Positions 44,773 through 55,364 of a stretch of 64,000 bases of DNA are shown here, in pieces (position 1 is the first letter of the stretch; the number at the start of each line of letters is the position of its first letter). Made by a program: the position numbers and the translations under genes. The notes below the pieces were generated by a model. It saw nothing but the letters and a program-made list of their open reading frames with translations, did not search any database and was not told the origin of the DNA. Source of the DNA: Hysterangium stoloniferum (Eukaryota > Basidiomycota > Agaricomycetes > Hysterangiales > Hysterangiaceae); NCBI GenBank assembly GCA_015178975.1, contig WHVD01000042.1:363501-427500 (forward strand). Direction: 5' to 3'.

Positions 44773-45266
44773 GTGACAGTCGCGCGCCTGTGTGACCGTC
44801 GCGCGCCTTTGTGACCGTCGCGCGCCTCTGTGACCGTCGCGCGCCTCTGTGACCGTCGCGCGCCTCTGTGACCGTCGCGCGCCTCTGTGACCGTCGCGCG
44901 CCTCTGTGACCGTCGCGCGCCTCTGTGACCGTCGCGCGCCTCTGTGACCGTCGCGCGCCTCTGTGACCGTCGCGCGCCTCTGTGACCGTCGCGCGCCTCT
45001 GTGACCGTCGCGCGCCTCTGTGACCGTCGCGCGCCTCTGTGACCGTCGCGCGCCTCTGTGACCGTCGCGCGCCTCTGTGACCGTCGCGCGCCTCTGTGAC
45101 CGTCGCGCGCCTCTGTGACCGTCGCGCGCCTCTGTGACCGTCGCGCGCCTCTGTGACCGTCGCGCGCCTCTGTGACCGTCGCGCGCCTCTGTGACCGTCG
45201 CGCGCCTCTGTGACCGTCGCGCGCCTCTGTGACCGTCGCGCGCCTCTGTGACCGTCGCGCGCCCTT
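44773..45266. repeat. 19-bp CpG-rich minisatellite, 26 copies
   Basis: 26 head-to-tail units of GTGACCGTCGCGCGCCTCT (494 bp), with only the first two and last units differing. Each unit holds several CpGs, so it forms an island of about a hundred CpGs amid CpG-poor DNA. Because 19 is not a multiple of three and the unit lacks stops, all three minus-strand frames are open for about 200 codons (repeating TVTEARDGHRGARRSQRRA); these are not treated as genes. Confidence 0.95.
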
Positions 45267-46620
45267 GTGACAACTGTCACCTGTTATGACGGTTGTCACT
45301 CGTTGTGACGATTTTCCCGCGCGCCGTGTAATAAACGCCAGGCCGGTTTTATATTATTATATAATTATTATATTTACTTTTAGTTAGTTATAAATATAAT
45401 ATTTTATTATAATAATATAAAAATATATATATTTCGCCTTGATAATGCGCGAGTATTTCAAATCGCGTTTTGTCAGCGTCGGAGTTTGAAATATCATGTG
45501 AATGTCACATGATTACTCGCGCGTTGTGAATAAGCGCTGAGTCGCCGACATATTAATCAAAAAAGAATAAAAAGTAGAAATTCAATTACTTGCTCAATTT
45601 ATTAGATAAAAATACAAAATAAATTGTATAAATTCAGGATAAATCAAACAAATATTGTACAATTTAATAGTCGCAATATAATTACATTTGAATATTTGTT
45701 TTCGCAATTTGTTAGGGGAAATTGTTTAAAAAATTGGAAAAAACTTAGAAATACATAACATCCGCTCTTCTCCTAGTTAGTATTTTCTAGACGCCTGATA
45801 CTTGTATATGAACCCACTGTAGTTGTATTTATTAGGCAATCAGAATATCAACTCAGAATACCCTCTTACACCTCTAGCAGTCTTGTACTAAGAATCCCCT
45901 CATCCACCTTCACATGCACTCATCCACTCTCGGTCACGACCCTTGGCCCGACACTTGACTTAACCTTCGGTCCCGATTGGCATCTCGCCAAAAGGAACTC
46001 GTTAGGATTAGTCTTCGCCTGCCCGAAATTTAAGGACACTCAACGGACATTTGCAAGGGCACAGCACATAAGCTGAAGCCAAGTCCTTCCGATCGGTCCC
46101 TGTCGGCCAACCGACATCAGTCAGTTTTCAGTTCTTAACACAGAGTAAAAACCATTCCCCTTCAGTATATTTCTGACTGATTGGGGAATGACAGAATTGG
46201 AGATGATAAAATTAATGAATTGGGTAGCCTGAACTGTATTATCAAGCTGCCCAGAGCTGATTTGATGAATTATTGACTGTTTGCCAGGGAAATGAATGAG
46301 AACAAGGAGAACAATCCTGGGGGCTGCCCTTCCAAGCTTTCTGGTCATACTATACACAGTACTCTTGCCTAGACCAGTTCTTTCCTGGATTTGGCAATAG
46401 GAATAACCTTCATTGAGGAGGGAGATAACAGAAGAGTGTTGAGCAGCAGAAATAAATCTCATGATGGTGATAAGAAGTCAGGATGTGGTTAAACCACTTT
46501 AAACCTATCAAACAAATACAAATAAAGTCACATGACATGTTTTATTGTTCCCACAGCCCCCCTCTGCCTTGTACTGGTGCACAACAGTAGGAACATAGAT
46601 GAAAAAATGAAGGGTCAAAA

Positions 46621-46884
46621 AACTATCCCAATACTCAGCTGTTCTGTTTTATTTATTATTCAATGGGTTTTGATCCAAATCACATGAACCAAGGCTTATC
46701 TTCAAGCCATAATCCAATAGTATCTTTTATAATTTACCTAGATTTTTTGCTTCTGCCAGTGGTCCATACCAACCCAACCTTTCAAAATGAGAAAACATTG
46801 GGACAGTTTTTTGAGCCATTGTAGTCACTGATGCATGGTCACTGGTCCCCTCTTAGGTAGCCATCCCATCATCTAGCCATAAGT
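46621..46884. other. Unassigned CpG-poor spacer
   Basis: Between Tc1 fossil J and the recognisable Copia RT. It may be the decayed upstream part of the Copia element, but no conserved motif was seen. Confidence 0.35.
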
Positions 46885-48577
46885 CAATGTGCTGAAAAGG
46901 TTTCAAGCAAGTATTGTGTGATCACAGTATCTGGGTCTACCAAAAGGGCAATGTCAAAGTCATTCTTCCAGTATTTGTAGATGACATAACTATTGCATCC
47001 AAATCTAAGGAGGCTATGTATTAAGAAGCTCAAAGATGACCTGAAGAACCACTTCAAGCTTCATGATCTTGATCTGATCATGTACTTGTTGGGTGTTTGA
47101 ATTGAAAGAGATAGGAAGAAGCAAACCATCACTCTCTCACAGCAACAATACATCTTGGACATGCTAAAACACTATGGTCTTGCTGACTGTATTTCCATTG
47201 GTACACCCATGGAACTTGGCTTAAAATTGAGTAAAGACCAGGCTCCAGTGACACCTGAGGAGATTGCATACATATATGAATATATGAAAGACATTCCATA
47301 CATTCATGCTGTGGGTTCTCTCATGTACTCAGCTGTTGCAACTCATCCAGACATTCTCTATACTGTTGGAGTATTGGCCAGATCCAACCATAATCCAGGA
47401 ATGGCTCATTGGTTGGTAGTAAAACATCTTTTCCATTATCTCAAAGGCACTCTTGATTTGGGCCTGATTTATGGCCCTAGTAATGACAAGGAACCATTTA
47501 TGTCCTATTCAGATTCTGACTATAGTAGTGATATGTAAGTCCACTGGGTATACATACATATGTATGTGGTTAAGATGGGTACTTGTTAAGTTCCAGATCT
47601 TGGGGCAGAATTTCTGATGGATATTCTGGACATTTCCCAGAAATATTCCTCAGAGTTTCGGAGAATTAGTCCAGGAGTTTCCAGGGATTAGTAACAGGAG
47701 TATTGGAATATTACCAGAGTACAGATGGACTTGGCTTCAGCTTATGTGCTGCACCCTTGTCCACTCACTTGGGTGTCCATATTTCAGAGGATGAATATAT
47801 GTTGGAATGTTTATGGATACTCAGAAGTTCTGGGAGTTCTGGATATCCATAATCCAGAGAGTTCTGAAGATTGAGCATACAGAAAGACAGAAGAGATACA
47901 AACTAATTCGAGATTAAAACTAAAGAGTAAGTACATGGCTATGGAAGACTATATAGATGTTCCAGTAATTGTACTACAAATCTAGAAGTATAATAAGAGA
48001 GATTAGGATGAAGATTCCAAAATGGGAATACAACAAGAACAATAAACAAGTGAATGAATAACTGTTAACCTGTCAGTTACTAAATATGGAACAAGGATGA
48101 GGTTCAGAAATATGGAAACGATATATGTTCCATAGTCGGACGTCAGGTCAGATTTTGAGGTGGATGTCATATCGGATATTGAGGTGGATGTCAGAAAGTC
48201 AGATCAGAGACTTGGGGTGGAAAGTCGGATCAGAGATGGGAGTCTGATTGGAAGTCAAAATGAGGGCAGAATACCAGAATGGGATTTGCCTTGAAGGGAT
48301 GAGGGTCAGGTTCCAGTGGATTCCAGATCTTGATACTGGTCCAGAAGATGGTTTGGACCCAGAGATAATATCCAGGAAATACTCTGAAGAGTTTCCGGGA
48401 ATGGATCTTCACAGTACTGGGGAAATTGGCTGGCTGAGTAAACTGCAAACCATTGTGACTCTCTCTACTACTGAGGCAAAGTATGTTGTGGCAGTGTCAG
48501 CTGGTCAAGAGGTGTTATGGTTGCACAACTTGTTTGAGGAATTGGGATACCCTCAAAAGACTTCATCTACTTTATGC
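46885..48577 (+). mobile_element. Ty1/Copia fossil: RT and RNase H
   Basis: Plus-strand Copia pol remnant. The RT end carries the active-site block VFVDDITIASKSKE (about 46970-47025). It is followed by the RT thumb and RNase H connection (47155-47538, YIHAVGSLMYSAVATHPDIL and HYLKGTLDLGL). The RNase H end at 48425-48575 contains the typical LSTTEAKY and QEVLWLHNLFEELG. Solo LTR L (47584-48413) splits it. Broken in several places, old. Confidence 0.85.
47584..48413 (-). mobile_element. Solo LTR, family L, copy 2
   Basis: Runs TGTTAAGTTCCAG to GGATCTTCACA with the perfect duplication GTACT (47579-47583 and 48414-48418). The stem-loop motif is at 47727-47760. Confidence 0.92.
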
Positions 48578-48760
48578 ATCTTGTTAGGGAAACACTAACA
48601 AGGCTACCAAAACACAAAATGAAACAAGAGAGAGGGCAAGATACATAAGGAGTAGGAGAATAGAAGTTCTAATGACTTAATAATATCACACTTGTATTTA
48701 GTGGAAATTCTAAGAGATGAAACTGGGGTCTAACTATGTACAGTATATCCTAGGAGGATG
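48578..48760 (-). mobile_element. LTR D fragment
   Basis: Starts TGTTAGGGAAACAC and matches the D LTR for about 170 bp, then similarity stops near a TATATCC sequence. It ends the Copia remnant. A partial copy. Confidence 0.65.
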
Positions 48761-48925
48761 CATATTCTCAGACTGTTAGATTATGCAATACCAACCATTG
48801 TTCCATCTGGTTCCATATGGTATACATACAGCTCTGAGTTCAGTATGTATGTATGTATGTAATCTAATAGGAAAAGGCACTTGAGATTATATCCTTAAGT
48901 ATACTATAAGACCAGACCTACCCAA
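48761..48925. other. Spacer with a TATG microsatellite
   Basis: CpG-poor sequence with four to five TATG units near 48843-48862. No gene seen. It leads into the tRNA-like sequence. Confidence 0.4.
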
Positions 48926-48958
48926 GGTCAGGTGGTGTAGTGGTTAACACCCTTGCTA

Positions 48959-50481
48959 CAGTGACTTACAAAATGTGTCCAATGTTTTGCAGTTTCAACT
49001 TGTATAGCTTATACCCCAGTAGATAAAATTGTAAAAATCACCGAAATATTTGCCAACATACTTTATCATGTATAATCCAAGACACCATAATGTCGTTATG
49101 TAATATCCATATATGGTAACAATATGAATATTTTAATAGAGAGGGGTCATTGGATACCTTTGTCACTGACAGGCTTTTGGCAAGAAATTACTTATATTTA
49201 GTACTTGGTATAGCCACCCTTTGCCTTTAATACATCTGCAACCCTCCTAGGCATATTTTCAATCAAATCCTGGCACACCTTTGCATCAATCTTGTACCAT
49301 TCCTCCACCACCCTCTCCCAAAGCTCTTCCATCCCCTGGAGTGCATTCTCATACCCTGCCAACCTCCTCTTCAGGTGATTCCATAAGTTTTCAATGGGAT
49401 TCAGGTCAGGAGACTGTGCTGGCCATGAGAGAACCCTGAAACCATTTTCTGGAACCAATTCTGGGCCTTCTTGCAGGTATGCTTGGGGTCATTATCCTGC
49501 TGGAAGATGACATCATCTGCAGATTTACCATAATCCCTGAGGCTGGCTTGCAGGTCATCCTCCAGAATCTGTATGTAGAGATCCATCCATCCTTCCATCA
49601 ATCTTGCATGCATAACTGACCCCCCCCCACAGCATGCACCCCCACATCATCAAAGATCCACTACCAAACTTCAGGGTTCCCTCAACCAGCCTGTCACTCA
49701 AGCCCTCCCCTGCCTTTTTCCACACCCACTTCCTACCATCTGACCCCAGCCTATTGATTTTTGTCTCATCAGACCACACCACCTTCTTCCAGTCCTCCAC
49801 AGTCCAATCCTGATGTGCCAAAGCAAAGTCCATCCTCTCCTTCCTATGCTTCTTAGAAAGAAGAGGCCTTTTCTTCTTTACCACAGGCTTCATCCCAGCT
49901 AGATCAGCCTTCCCAGAGCTGATAAGATGTTGTGCAAAATGGATATTGGCTGTAGAGAGTTTGGAAGGACGACCACCAGAGGACTTAGAAAGGTGGGAGT
50001 GATGTTAGAGCGAAGTCTAGAGATAGTAGCAAAGCCATATCCAGTGGAAACTGAAATATGTTTGGCAGAATGGCCAGCATCAAGTAGAGAAAGGATCTCT
50101 TGCTGGGCAGCAGGGGACAGAGGATGCATAGTTGAAATTAGAAGAATCTTAGCTGTGAAAGCCCTTCTACTTATACTTTAGCACAGCATGATCACATGAC
50201 ATGTTGAAAAATATAAACAAGTGCAAACAATCAACATTGTCATATGATTTTCATGCAAAAGCCTGTCAGTTACAAAAGGTATCCAATGACCCCTCTCTAT
50301 TAAAATATTCATATTGTTACCATATATGGATATTGCATAATGACCTTATGGTGCCTTGGACTATATGTACATGATAGAGCATGTTGGCAAATATTTTGGT
50401 GATTTTTATGATTTTATCTACTAGGGTATAAGCTATACAAGTTGAAACTGCAAAACATTGGATACATTTTGTAAGTCACTG
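48959..50481 (-). mobile_element. Tc1/mariner element with long inverted repeats
   Basis: Starts CAGTGACTTACAAAATG and ends with its reverse complement, with TA on both sides (48957-48958 and 50482-50483). The inverted repeats are long, roughly 240-270 bp, and keep matching through GGGGTCATTGGATACCT near 49145. The transposase is on the minus strand. It is younger than fossil J, since the ends and the target site are intact. Confidence 0.92.
49198..50129 (-). pseudogene. Tc1-type transposase, frameshifted
   Basis: About 310 codons. N-terminal helix-turn-helix at 50129-50000 (SPAAQQEILSLLDAGHSAKH). DDE motifs are in order: first Asp in VVWSDETKINR (about 49755-49790), second in QQDNDPKHT (about 49490), and Glu in SPDLNPIENLW (about 49395). 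Three frame changes separate four open stretches: near 49995, at the C8 homopolymer 49621-49628, and near 49455-49480. No other damage was noticed, so it died recently or the homopolymer may be a sequencing error. The product would cut and paste this element; the long inverted repeats hold its binding sites. Confidence 0.85.
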
Positions 50482-50531
50482 TATATGTATGTATATGCAA
50501 AAAACCCTGGGTTCAATTCCCAGTCTGGTCA

Positions 50532-50775
50532 TTCACTTTCTACATTTTATCAGACTCCTTGGGCTACCTGTAGCCCTCTGTCTGAAGTTGGATCCAACAA
50601 TCATGCAAGGGCAAGCCAAGTCCTACCCATCCCCAGAATATCCACAGGTTTTCCCCAGATTTCTGACTGTAAGCCCAAAGCTTAACATGTTGAAAATAAG
50701 AGCCATTCAGTGTTTTTACAGTATACTCAGCACTCCTCCTCACTGCATTATTCCTCCTGTCATGCTGAAACAAAT
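50532..50775. repeat. Degenerate LTR end and spacer
   Basis: Contains a degraded stem-loop remnant (GGGCAAGCCAAGTCC, about 50608-50622) and an LTR A-like tail (about 50622-50686) ending GCTTAACA. It is an old LTR fragment; boundaries unclear. Confidence 0.45.
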
Positions 50776-52257
50776 GGTTAAATGCAGGAATCTACTTGGG
50801 TTTCCCAGTGGATATTCCAAGCAGTGTGAAGAGTGGAAGTTCTAACCATTCTATATACGAAGAATATCAACCGTTTAGGTACGACACAACAATGTATTGA
50901 CTATCTAAGTCTAATACAGGCCAAACATGTATTGACTATTTAGTTCAATACGGTTAAGAGGATTAGCTATCCTAAGTAGAATAGATAGCTAAGATGAATG
51001 AAAGAGAGTTGACTTTGAAGTTCAATTATGAGCAACTACTTGAGTGTTTAAGGAAATAACAAGAGAGTTGAATAAACAGAGTAGCATGGATACAGTCCGC
51101 ACAGATCGAGATAATGGTTCAAGTTTTGACTAGTGTAGTTCGGAACTATGATTGCATTGATAGTTAAAACCCATCTGTGACAGTCGAGACGATACCCCAA
51201 TCACAACTTGCAGGACACTAAGTGGGTGTCTGGGCAAGTTGTGGTTACAGGGTAAAAAGTGTCTCCCTGTTTGGTGCCAAGTGCACCCACAAGTATACAC
51301 AGAGCTTCAAACTAATGAAATGGTGCAATATTCAAAGAATACAAAGGATAGAAAATATGAATAAAATGTGTAAAATATAAATAAAATAAAAGGAGTGTTT
51401 TACCACAATGAAACTGTGGTAAAAGCATACCCTTCACAAGCCGGCTTCAGAGAATAGTCTGGGGATTTCCCAGGGAATAGTCCATGGAGTTTCCAGAAAA
51501 TGATCTGGGGGATATCAGAATATTACCAGAGTGTGAGAAGGACTTGGCTTCAGCTTAGGTGCTGTGCCCTTGTGCACACATTTGGGTGTCCTTATTTCAA
51601 GCCAACAGAGTATTACATACATAAGAGTTGTATATATCTGGAGCTCCATGGAGTTCTGGACATTGAGTGGACAGGAAGAGCAAAGGAGTAAATTAGACTA
51701 AGACTAATTTGAGATACAAACTAGAGAGCTAAGTACATGGCTATGGAAGACTATATAGTTGTTCCAATAATTGTACTAAAAATCTGAAAGCATAATTAAA
51801 CACATTTGGAAATGTTTCCAAACTAAGTATATAATAACAGGTCAGATAAATGAGAAACAAGGATGAGGACAGATCAGGGAATAAGGGGAGGAACAATAAA
51901 CAAATGAATGAATATCTGTCAACCAGTCAGTCACCAAATACAGGACAAAGGAAAGGAGTCAGAATATCCACAGATACCCGATATTATCTGGAAATGACTC
52001 TGAACACTATAATGATCAAGTGTGCATATTTTTGGGAAAGCCACAGGTTCTGGGCAGGTCAGAACATTGGCATAGAGAAGTGACAAGGATTGACAAGGAT
52101 GATTGAGTGAAGGTTGGGTCACGGATTAAAGAAGTATATAGAACAAACACAGGGAGTCCAACTGGATTCTGGATCTTGACACTAGTCCAGAAGATGGTTT
52201 GGAACCTGATATTGTATCTGGAAAATACTGTGGAGTTCCCAGGAACAGATCTTTACA
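50776..52257 (-). mobile_element. Solo LTR, family L, copy 3, with nested LTR H
   Basis: Flanked by the perfect duplication CAAAT (50771-50775 and 52258-52262); starts GGTTAAATGC and ends GATCTTTACA. The stem-loop motif is at 51540-51573. LTR H (50825-51438) lies inside. Confidence 0.82.
50825..51438 (-). mobile_element. Solo LTR, family H, copy 4
   Basis: Runs TGTGAAGAGTGG to ACCCTTCACA; flanks AGCAG and AGCCG are a near-match duplication. It is full length for the family (614 bp). Confidence 0.87.
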
Positions 52258-52373
52258 CAAATATTCACTTTGTGAACAATAGTGTCTAATGGAGTGTGAC
52301 ATCTAGCAGAGTATATTTGTTTGAGGAAATAGTCAAGGTATATACCTTTCAAACAAGAAAGATGTAGCACTCA

Positions 52374-52530
52374 GATGAGGAAGGTATGGAACTTGAGTGA
52401 GCAAAATGGTGCTTTTGAATGAGGAATATGTTGTGCTCAAATGAGGAAAAAGTGCTGTTGGATGAGGAAGGTATGGCACTTGAATGAGGATAATGGTGCT
52501 CTCAAATGAGGAAAATGTTGTGCTTAAATC
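52374..52530. repeat. Degenerate 22-bp minisatellite
   Basis: About seven units of 21-23 bp of the type ATGAGGAAGGTATGGCACTTGA, imperfect. It lies in the last CpG-poor stretch before the second gene island (52263-52620), which otherwise shows nothing recognisable. Confidence 0.75.
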
Positions 52531-52620
52531 AGGAGAATGCCATGGAAAAGCTTGCTGGGTCATATATGTATAAGGTAGGACTAAAATTCTCCTAACATTG
52601 GCTTAGTGGTTCCCAACACT

Positions 52621-52990
52621 TTAGGATGTTAGGATTGGTAGATATCGCGACCCTTCTGTTATTTATCTAATAAATGCTATTTTTTTCTATGATACTCGAG
52701 GCTTAGGGTTGATATCATCAGCATACGACTGTTGATGGAAGCACAATCGTAATGTCTAATTCGAAAATACTACATTGGCAACGTAAGACCCGGTCATGAG
52801 GGCCACATAAAATAGATTCGCCCACGCATCGGGAGATCAAGTAAACATATAGGATCAACTTGGAAAAGCTCTATCACTCACTTAAGTTAAAGGCGTCCCT
52901 GGCACATGTGACCATGTGACTACTGTCACCCTTACAGTAACCAGAAGAGCCATCAGTCTTTTGAACCCTTCATTCTTGAAGTAGTTCTGT
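52621..52990. other. Upstream region of the F-box gene
   Basis: CpG returns to normal here, marking the edge of the transposon block. No gene was recognised; the stretch should include the F-box promoter. Confidence 0.4.
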
Positions 52991-55364
52991 ATGGTTGATC
53001 CAGAAGACTATTTGTATGACAATGGTCAAGATGGTGAAAGTTCTGGCTCATCTTGCTTCACGTTTAACATATTTAACCATGCATCTTCCCCTTTCTAGAT
53101 CCGTCTTTCAGCAAGCCGCCTTTGAAGAAAAGACGCCATGACAGCCCTTCCGTGGCTGGAAATTCCAGTAGGGCAGAAAAATCGTCAATCAAGTTTGCGC
53201 AGAGCAGGAATACCTCCACCACCAAGAAGACAAGAGCTCAGAAAAATCGGAAGGAGGGAAGGCTATCCAAGCTTTTAGAAATGCCGATGGACATTTTTTG
53301 CGAGGTGATGATGCTTACTTTTGATTTGCCACCCTTATTTATTATTATTATTATTATTATTATTGGTTCAGATTAGCTCACATCTTGAACCCGTTGACTT
53401 GCTCCATCTCGCAAGGTCTACGAAAAGCTTCCATAACATGCTAATGTCTCGAAATTCTCGATCGATCTGGCGAATTTCTCGTTCAGCATCCTTCCCGGAT
53501 CTTCCGGATTGTCCACCTGATCTCACAGAGGCGCAATACACACAATTAATTTTCGAAAGGGATTGTCATGTAAGTTTGATACTTCCTTCAGTCAAGTTAT
53601 AATATGACAATAGTGGGCCCTCTATAGAATTGTCTTGTATCTCGCACGCTGAAAGTAGACAACTTCATACGAGTTCGTTTATGTCGTAATTGTTGGCCTC
53701 GCCTGTATAGCCATATCTTTACACGTTCTCTCTACCCAACGCTGATGAATCAATCACAGGATTATCTCGGGGACAGAAGCCTTGAAACGCTTTCCTGACC
53801 TTTCGCTTGAACTGTTATACTGTATTCCCTACCGTCACGAAGGTGAGTTTAGGTTCTGGCTTTCTGGGGGCTTTGATTACCTAATTGTTTACAGGCAGTT
53901 GGCGGAAAATAAGTTCACCGAATACACGAAAATTTTATGTGAAGACCATTGAAATTTTAATGAGGAATTTTCACAAGGTAGTTCCAGATAGTCTACGTGA
54001 AGATCAGCGGGAGGCTGTCTCTGAAGCATTCAAGCAATCCCAAAAAGATTTACTGAAAGAGATAGAAAATGCGAGTCATTTACCTTTTGTCGCCTTCCCC
54101 TTTTCTCACATTAAATATCCACAGCATTCTATTGATCTTGACCAATGGTTGCAATCTCAGTCGGATAAGAGATCCCGACAAGGATGTGATGCTGCAATGC
54201 GGCGCCGAAAGCAGTATGACTGTCTCCAGATTAACATACCCCATCACTAACATTTGTATTAAGAATTCACAAACAACTTTTAGGGCATGGCTATATCGAC
54301 GATGACTTGGACATAACATTATGGAGCCTAGAAACGTTAACGAAGTGGGAAAAATTCGTAACGCAACCCCGTGACCTCACACCACGCAGTTCGTCGATTT
54401 GCATTATATGAAATTTCCAGGGACTAATTGTAATATTTAGTCTGGAAAACGATATTGCCCAAACTAGAAGCCCTCATTGCTGACGGCCGATTAGAAAGAT
54501 CGCACGAAGAACGAATAACACGGAAAATCACGCGGCAAGAAGAATTGATGGTCTACATCCAACCGTTTGTCAAAAATCGACAAGATTTAGACAAAAGATT
54601 ATTTATCCCTTTGCCAAATGTATGGACACTGCCTGCCATCGTCGGACTGATCAGGGAAGATGACTACAATATTTCCATTACCGAAGAACGGTGGCTTGCG
54701 TTCAAAGATCAAGCCAAGCATGAGATGGATGAATTTGCCGTTACAAGTCAAAAGCAAATGCTTCAGCTTATAATGGATTCTGATTCAGGCATGGTTACCC
54801 AAGGCACTACCCCATTCTCCAAAATGCATGAATACTCTCTCCAGTCACCATGGACATACTTCATCTGTCGTGAATGCCAACTTTCATATATGATCGATCG
54901 CTCGCCTCAATGGCGATATCCGGAGCTTCTCCACCATCGTCACAATGACAATGATCCCTGGAACAGCGACATGTTTAGATTCAATGCCATCGAGAGTTTC
55001 ATAGGTAAAAAGATAATTCAATCTCTAGGCGGGCGGGACAGTTTCACCTATACGAAGGAAATGTTGAACAAAAGAATATTCTCATGTGTAGCGTGTGGGC
55101 CTCACCACAAACCAATGGTATGGCAGAGTATAGTGAGTTTTGCTGTTCTGGCTATCTGATTAGAGCTAATTTTTTTTTCCTCTCCCGCAGGTGCGCCATT
55201 TCAGGCCAACTTGGCAGGCACACCATCCATCATCATGTATCTTCTACATACATGATCCTTATATCAACACCCACACATTAGGTAATGACACTATCCTGGG
55301 GTTCCCACTTGTTCGTGTTGTGGATGATGGCGATGGCGATGGCGACAATGGCAATGATGGATAA
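52991..55364 (+). CDS. Basidiomycete F-box protein, multi-exon
   Basis: An intact gene of about nine exons. Exon 1 (52991-53024) starts MVDPEDYLYD; exon 2 starts at 53099. An N-terminal basic, serine-rich segment (KKRRHDSPSVAGNSSRAEKS) is followed by the F-box, LSKLLEMPMDIFCE / ISSHLEPVDLLHLARSTKSF, split by an intron with a TTA microsatellite (53306-53371). Later exons give a zinc-like CHNC...CRNC pair (53570-53695), SWRKISSPNTRKFY, a helical central region, and a last large block with FICRECQLSY and FSCVACGPHH (more cysteine pairs). An acidic DDGDGDGDNGNDG tail ends at 55364. This family is greatly expanded in Agaricomycetes and probably serves as SCF ubiquitin-ligase receptors of unknown substrate. 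All exons join in frame. Confidence 0.85.

Larger units (their letters stand above)
43387..45760 (-). mobile_element. Large LTR-like element I (2.37 kb)
   Basis: A single-copy insertion, TGTAATGTATTAGCC to AATACATAACA, with the perfect duplication TCCGC (43382-43386 and 45761-45765). No gag or pol is seen. It contains degenerate 35-bp repeats (44165-44330), an HSE-like array and TATATAAG on the minus strand, and a 26-copy minisatellite (44773-45266). The promoter direction suggests the sense strand is minus. Best read as a solo LTR of a large retrotransposon whose internal region is absent. Confidence 0.82.
43025..46140 (+). mobile_element. Solo LTR, family C, split by LTR I
   Basis: Runs TGTTACGACCGTG to CAGTTCTTAACA with the perfect duplication CAGAG (43020-43024 and 46141-46145). 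Its own sequence is 43025-43386 and 45766-46140. The stem-loop motif is at 46052-46086. Confidence 0.93.
40492..46620 (-). mobile_element. Old Tc1/mariner fossil J, cut by three LTR insertions
   Basis: Minus-strand Tc1 transposase pieces appear in the right order. The N-terminal helix-turn-helix is at 46146-46462 (SLLNEGYSYCQIQERTGLGK). The block before and at the first catalytic Asp is at 42416-42586 (KRVLWSDETKINR-like). The middle is at 40492-40546 (LTVKHGGGNNLMVWGC). LTR A (40552-42410), LTR D (42587-42992) and LTR C (43025-46140) separate them. The C-terminal third is missing where LTR B abuts. Several frame changes; clearly dead. The right TIR was not located, so the end is approximate. 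Confidence 0.72.
48926..50531 (+). tRNA. tRNA-like sequence split by a Tc1 insertion
   Basis: The two halves (48926-48958 and 50482-50531) flank the Tc1 element. The left half has the acceptor strand GGTCAGG, A-box TGGTGTAGTGG (48933-48943) and a D-arm stem GTGT/ACAC. The right half has a perfect T-arm (CTGGG, loop TTCAATT, CCCAG; 50507-50523) with B-box GGTTCAATTCC, then acceptor strand TCTGGTC, which pairs fully with the left one when G-U pairs are allowed. The anticodon loop is too long (about 13 nt with TATG units). It is probably a tRNA pseudogene or a tRNA-derived SINE head rather than a working tRNA. Confidence 0.6.

Noticed and set aside
44633-45299. Three overlapping minus-strand ORFs of 169-220 codons with a 19-residue repeat
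   Set aside because: They are the three frames of a 19-bp minisatellite lacking stop codons; there is no evidence of a gene.
48926-50531. A functional split tRNA gene
   Set aside because: A 1.5-kb transposon interrupts it and the anticodon loop is too long; a pseudogene or SINE head is more likely.
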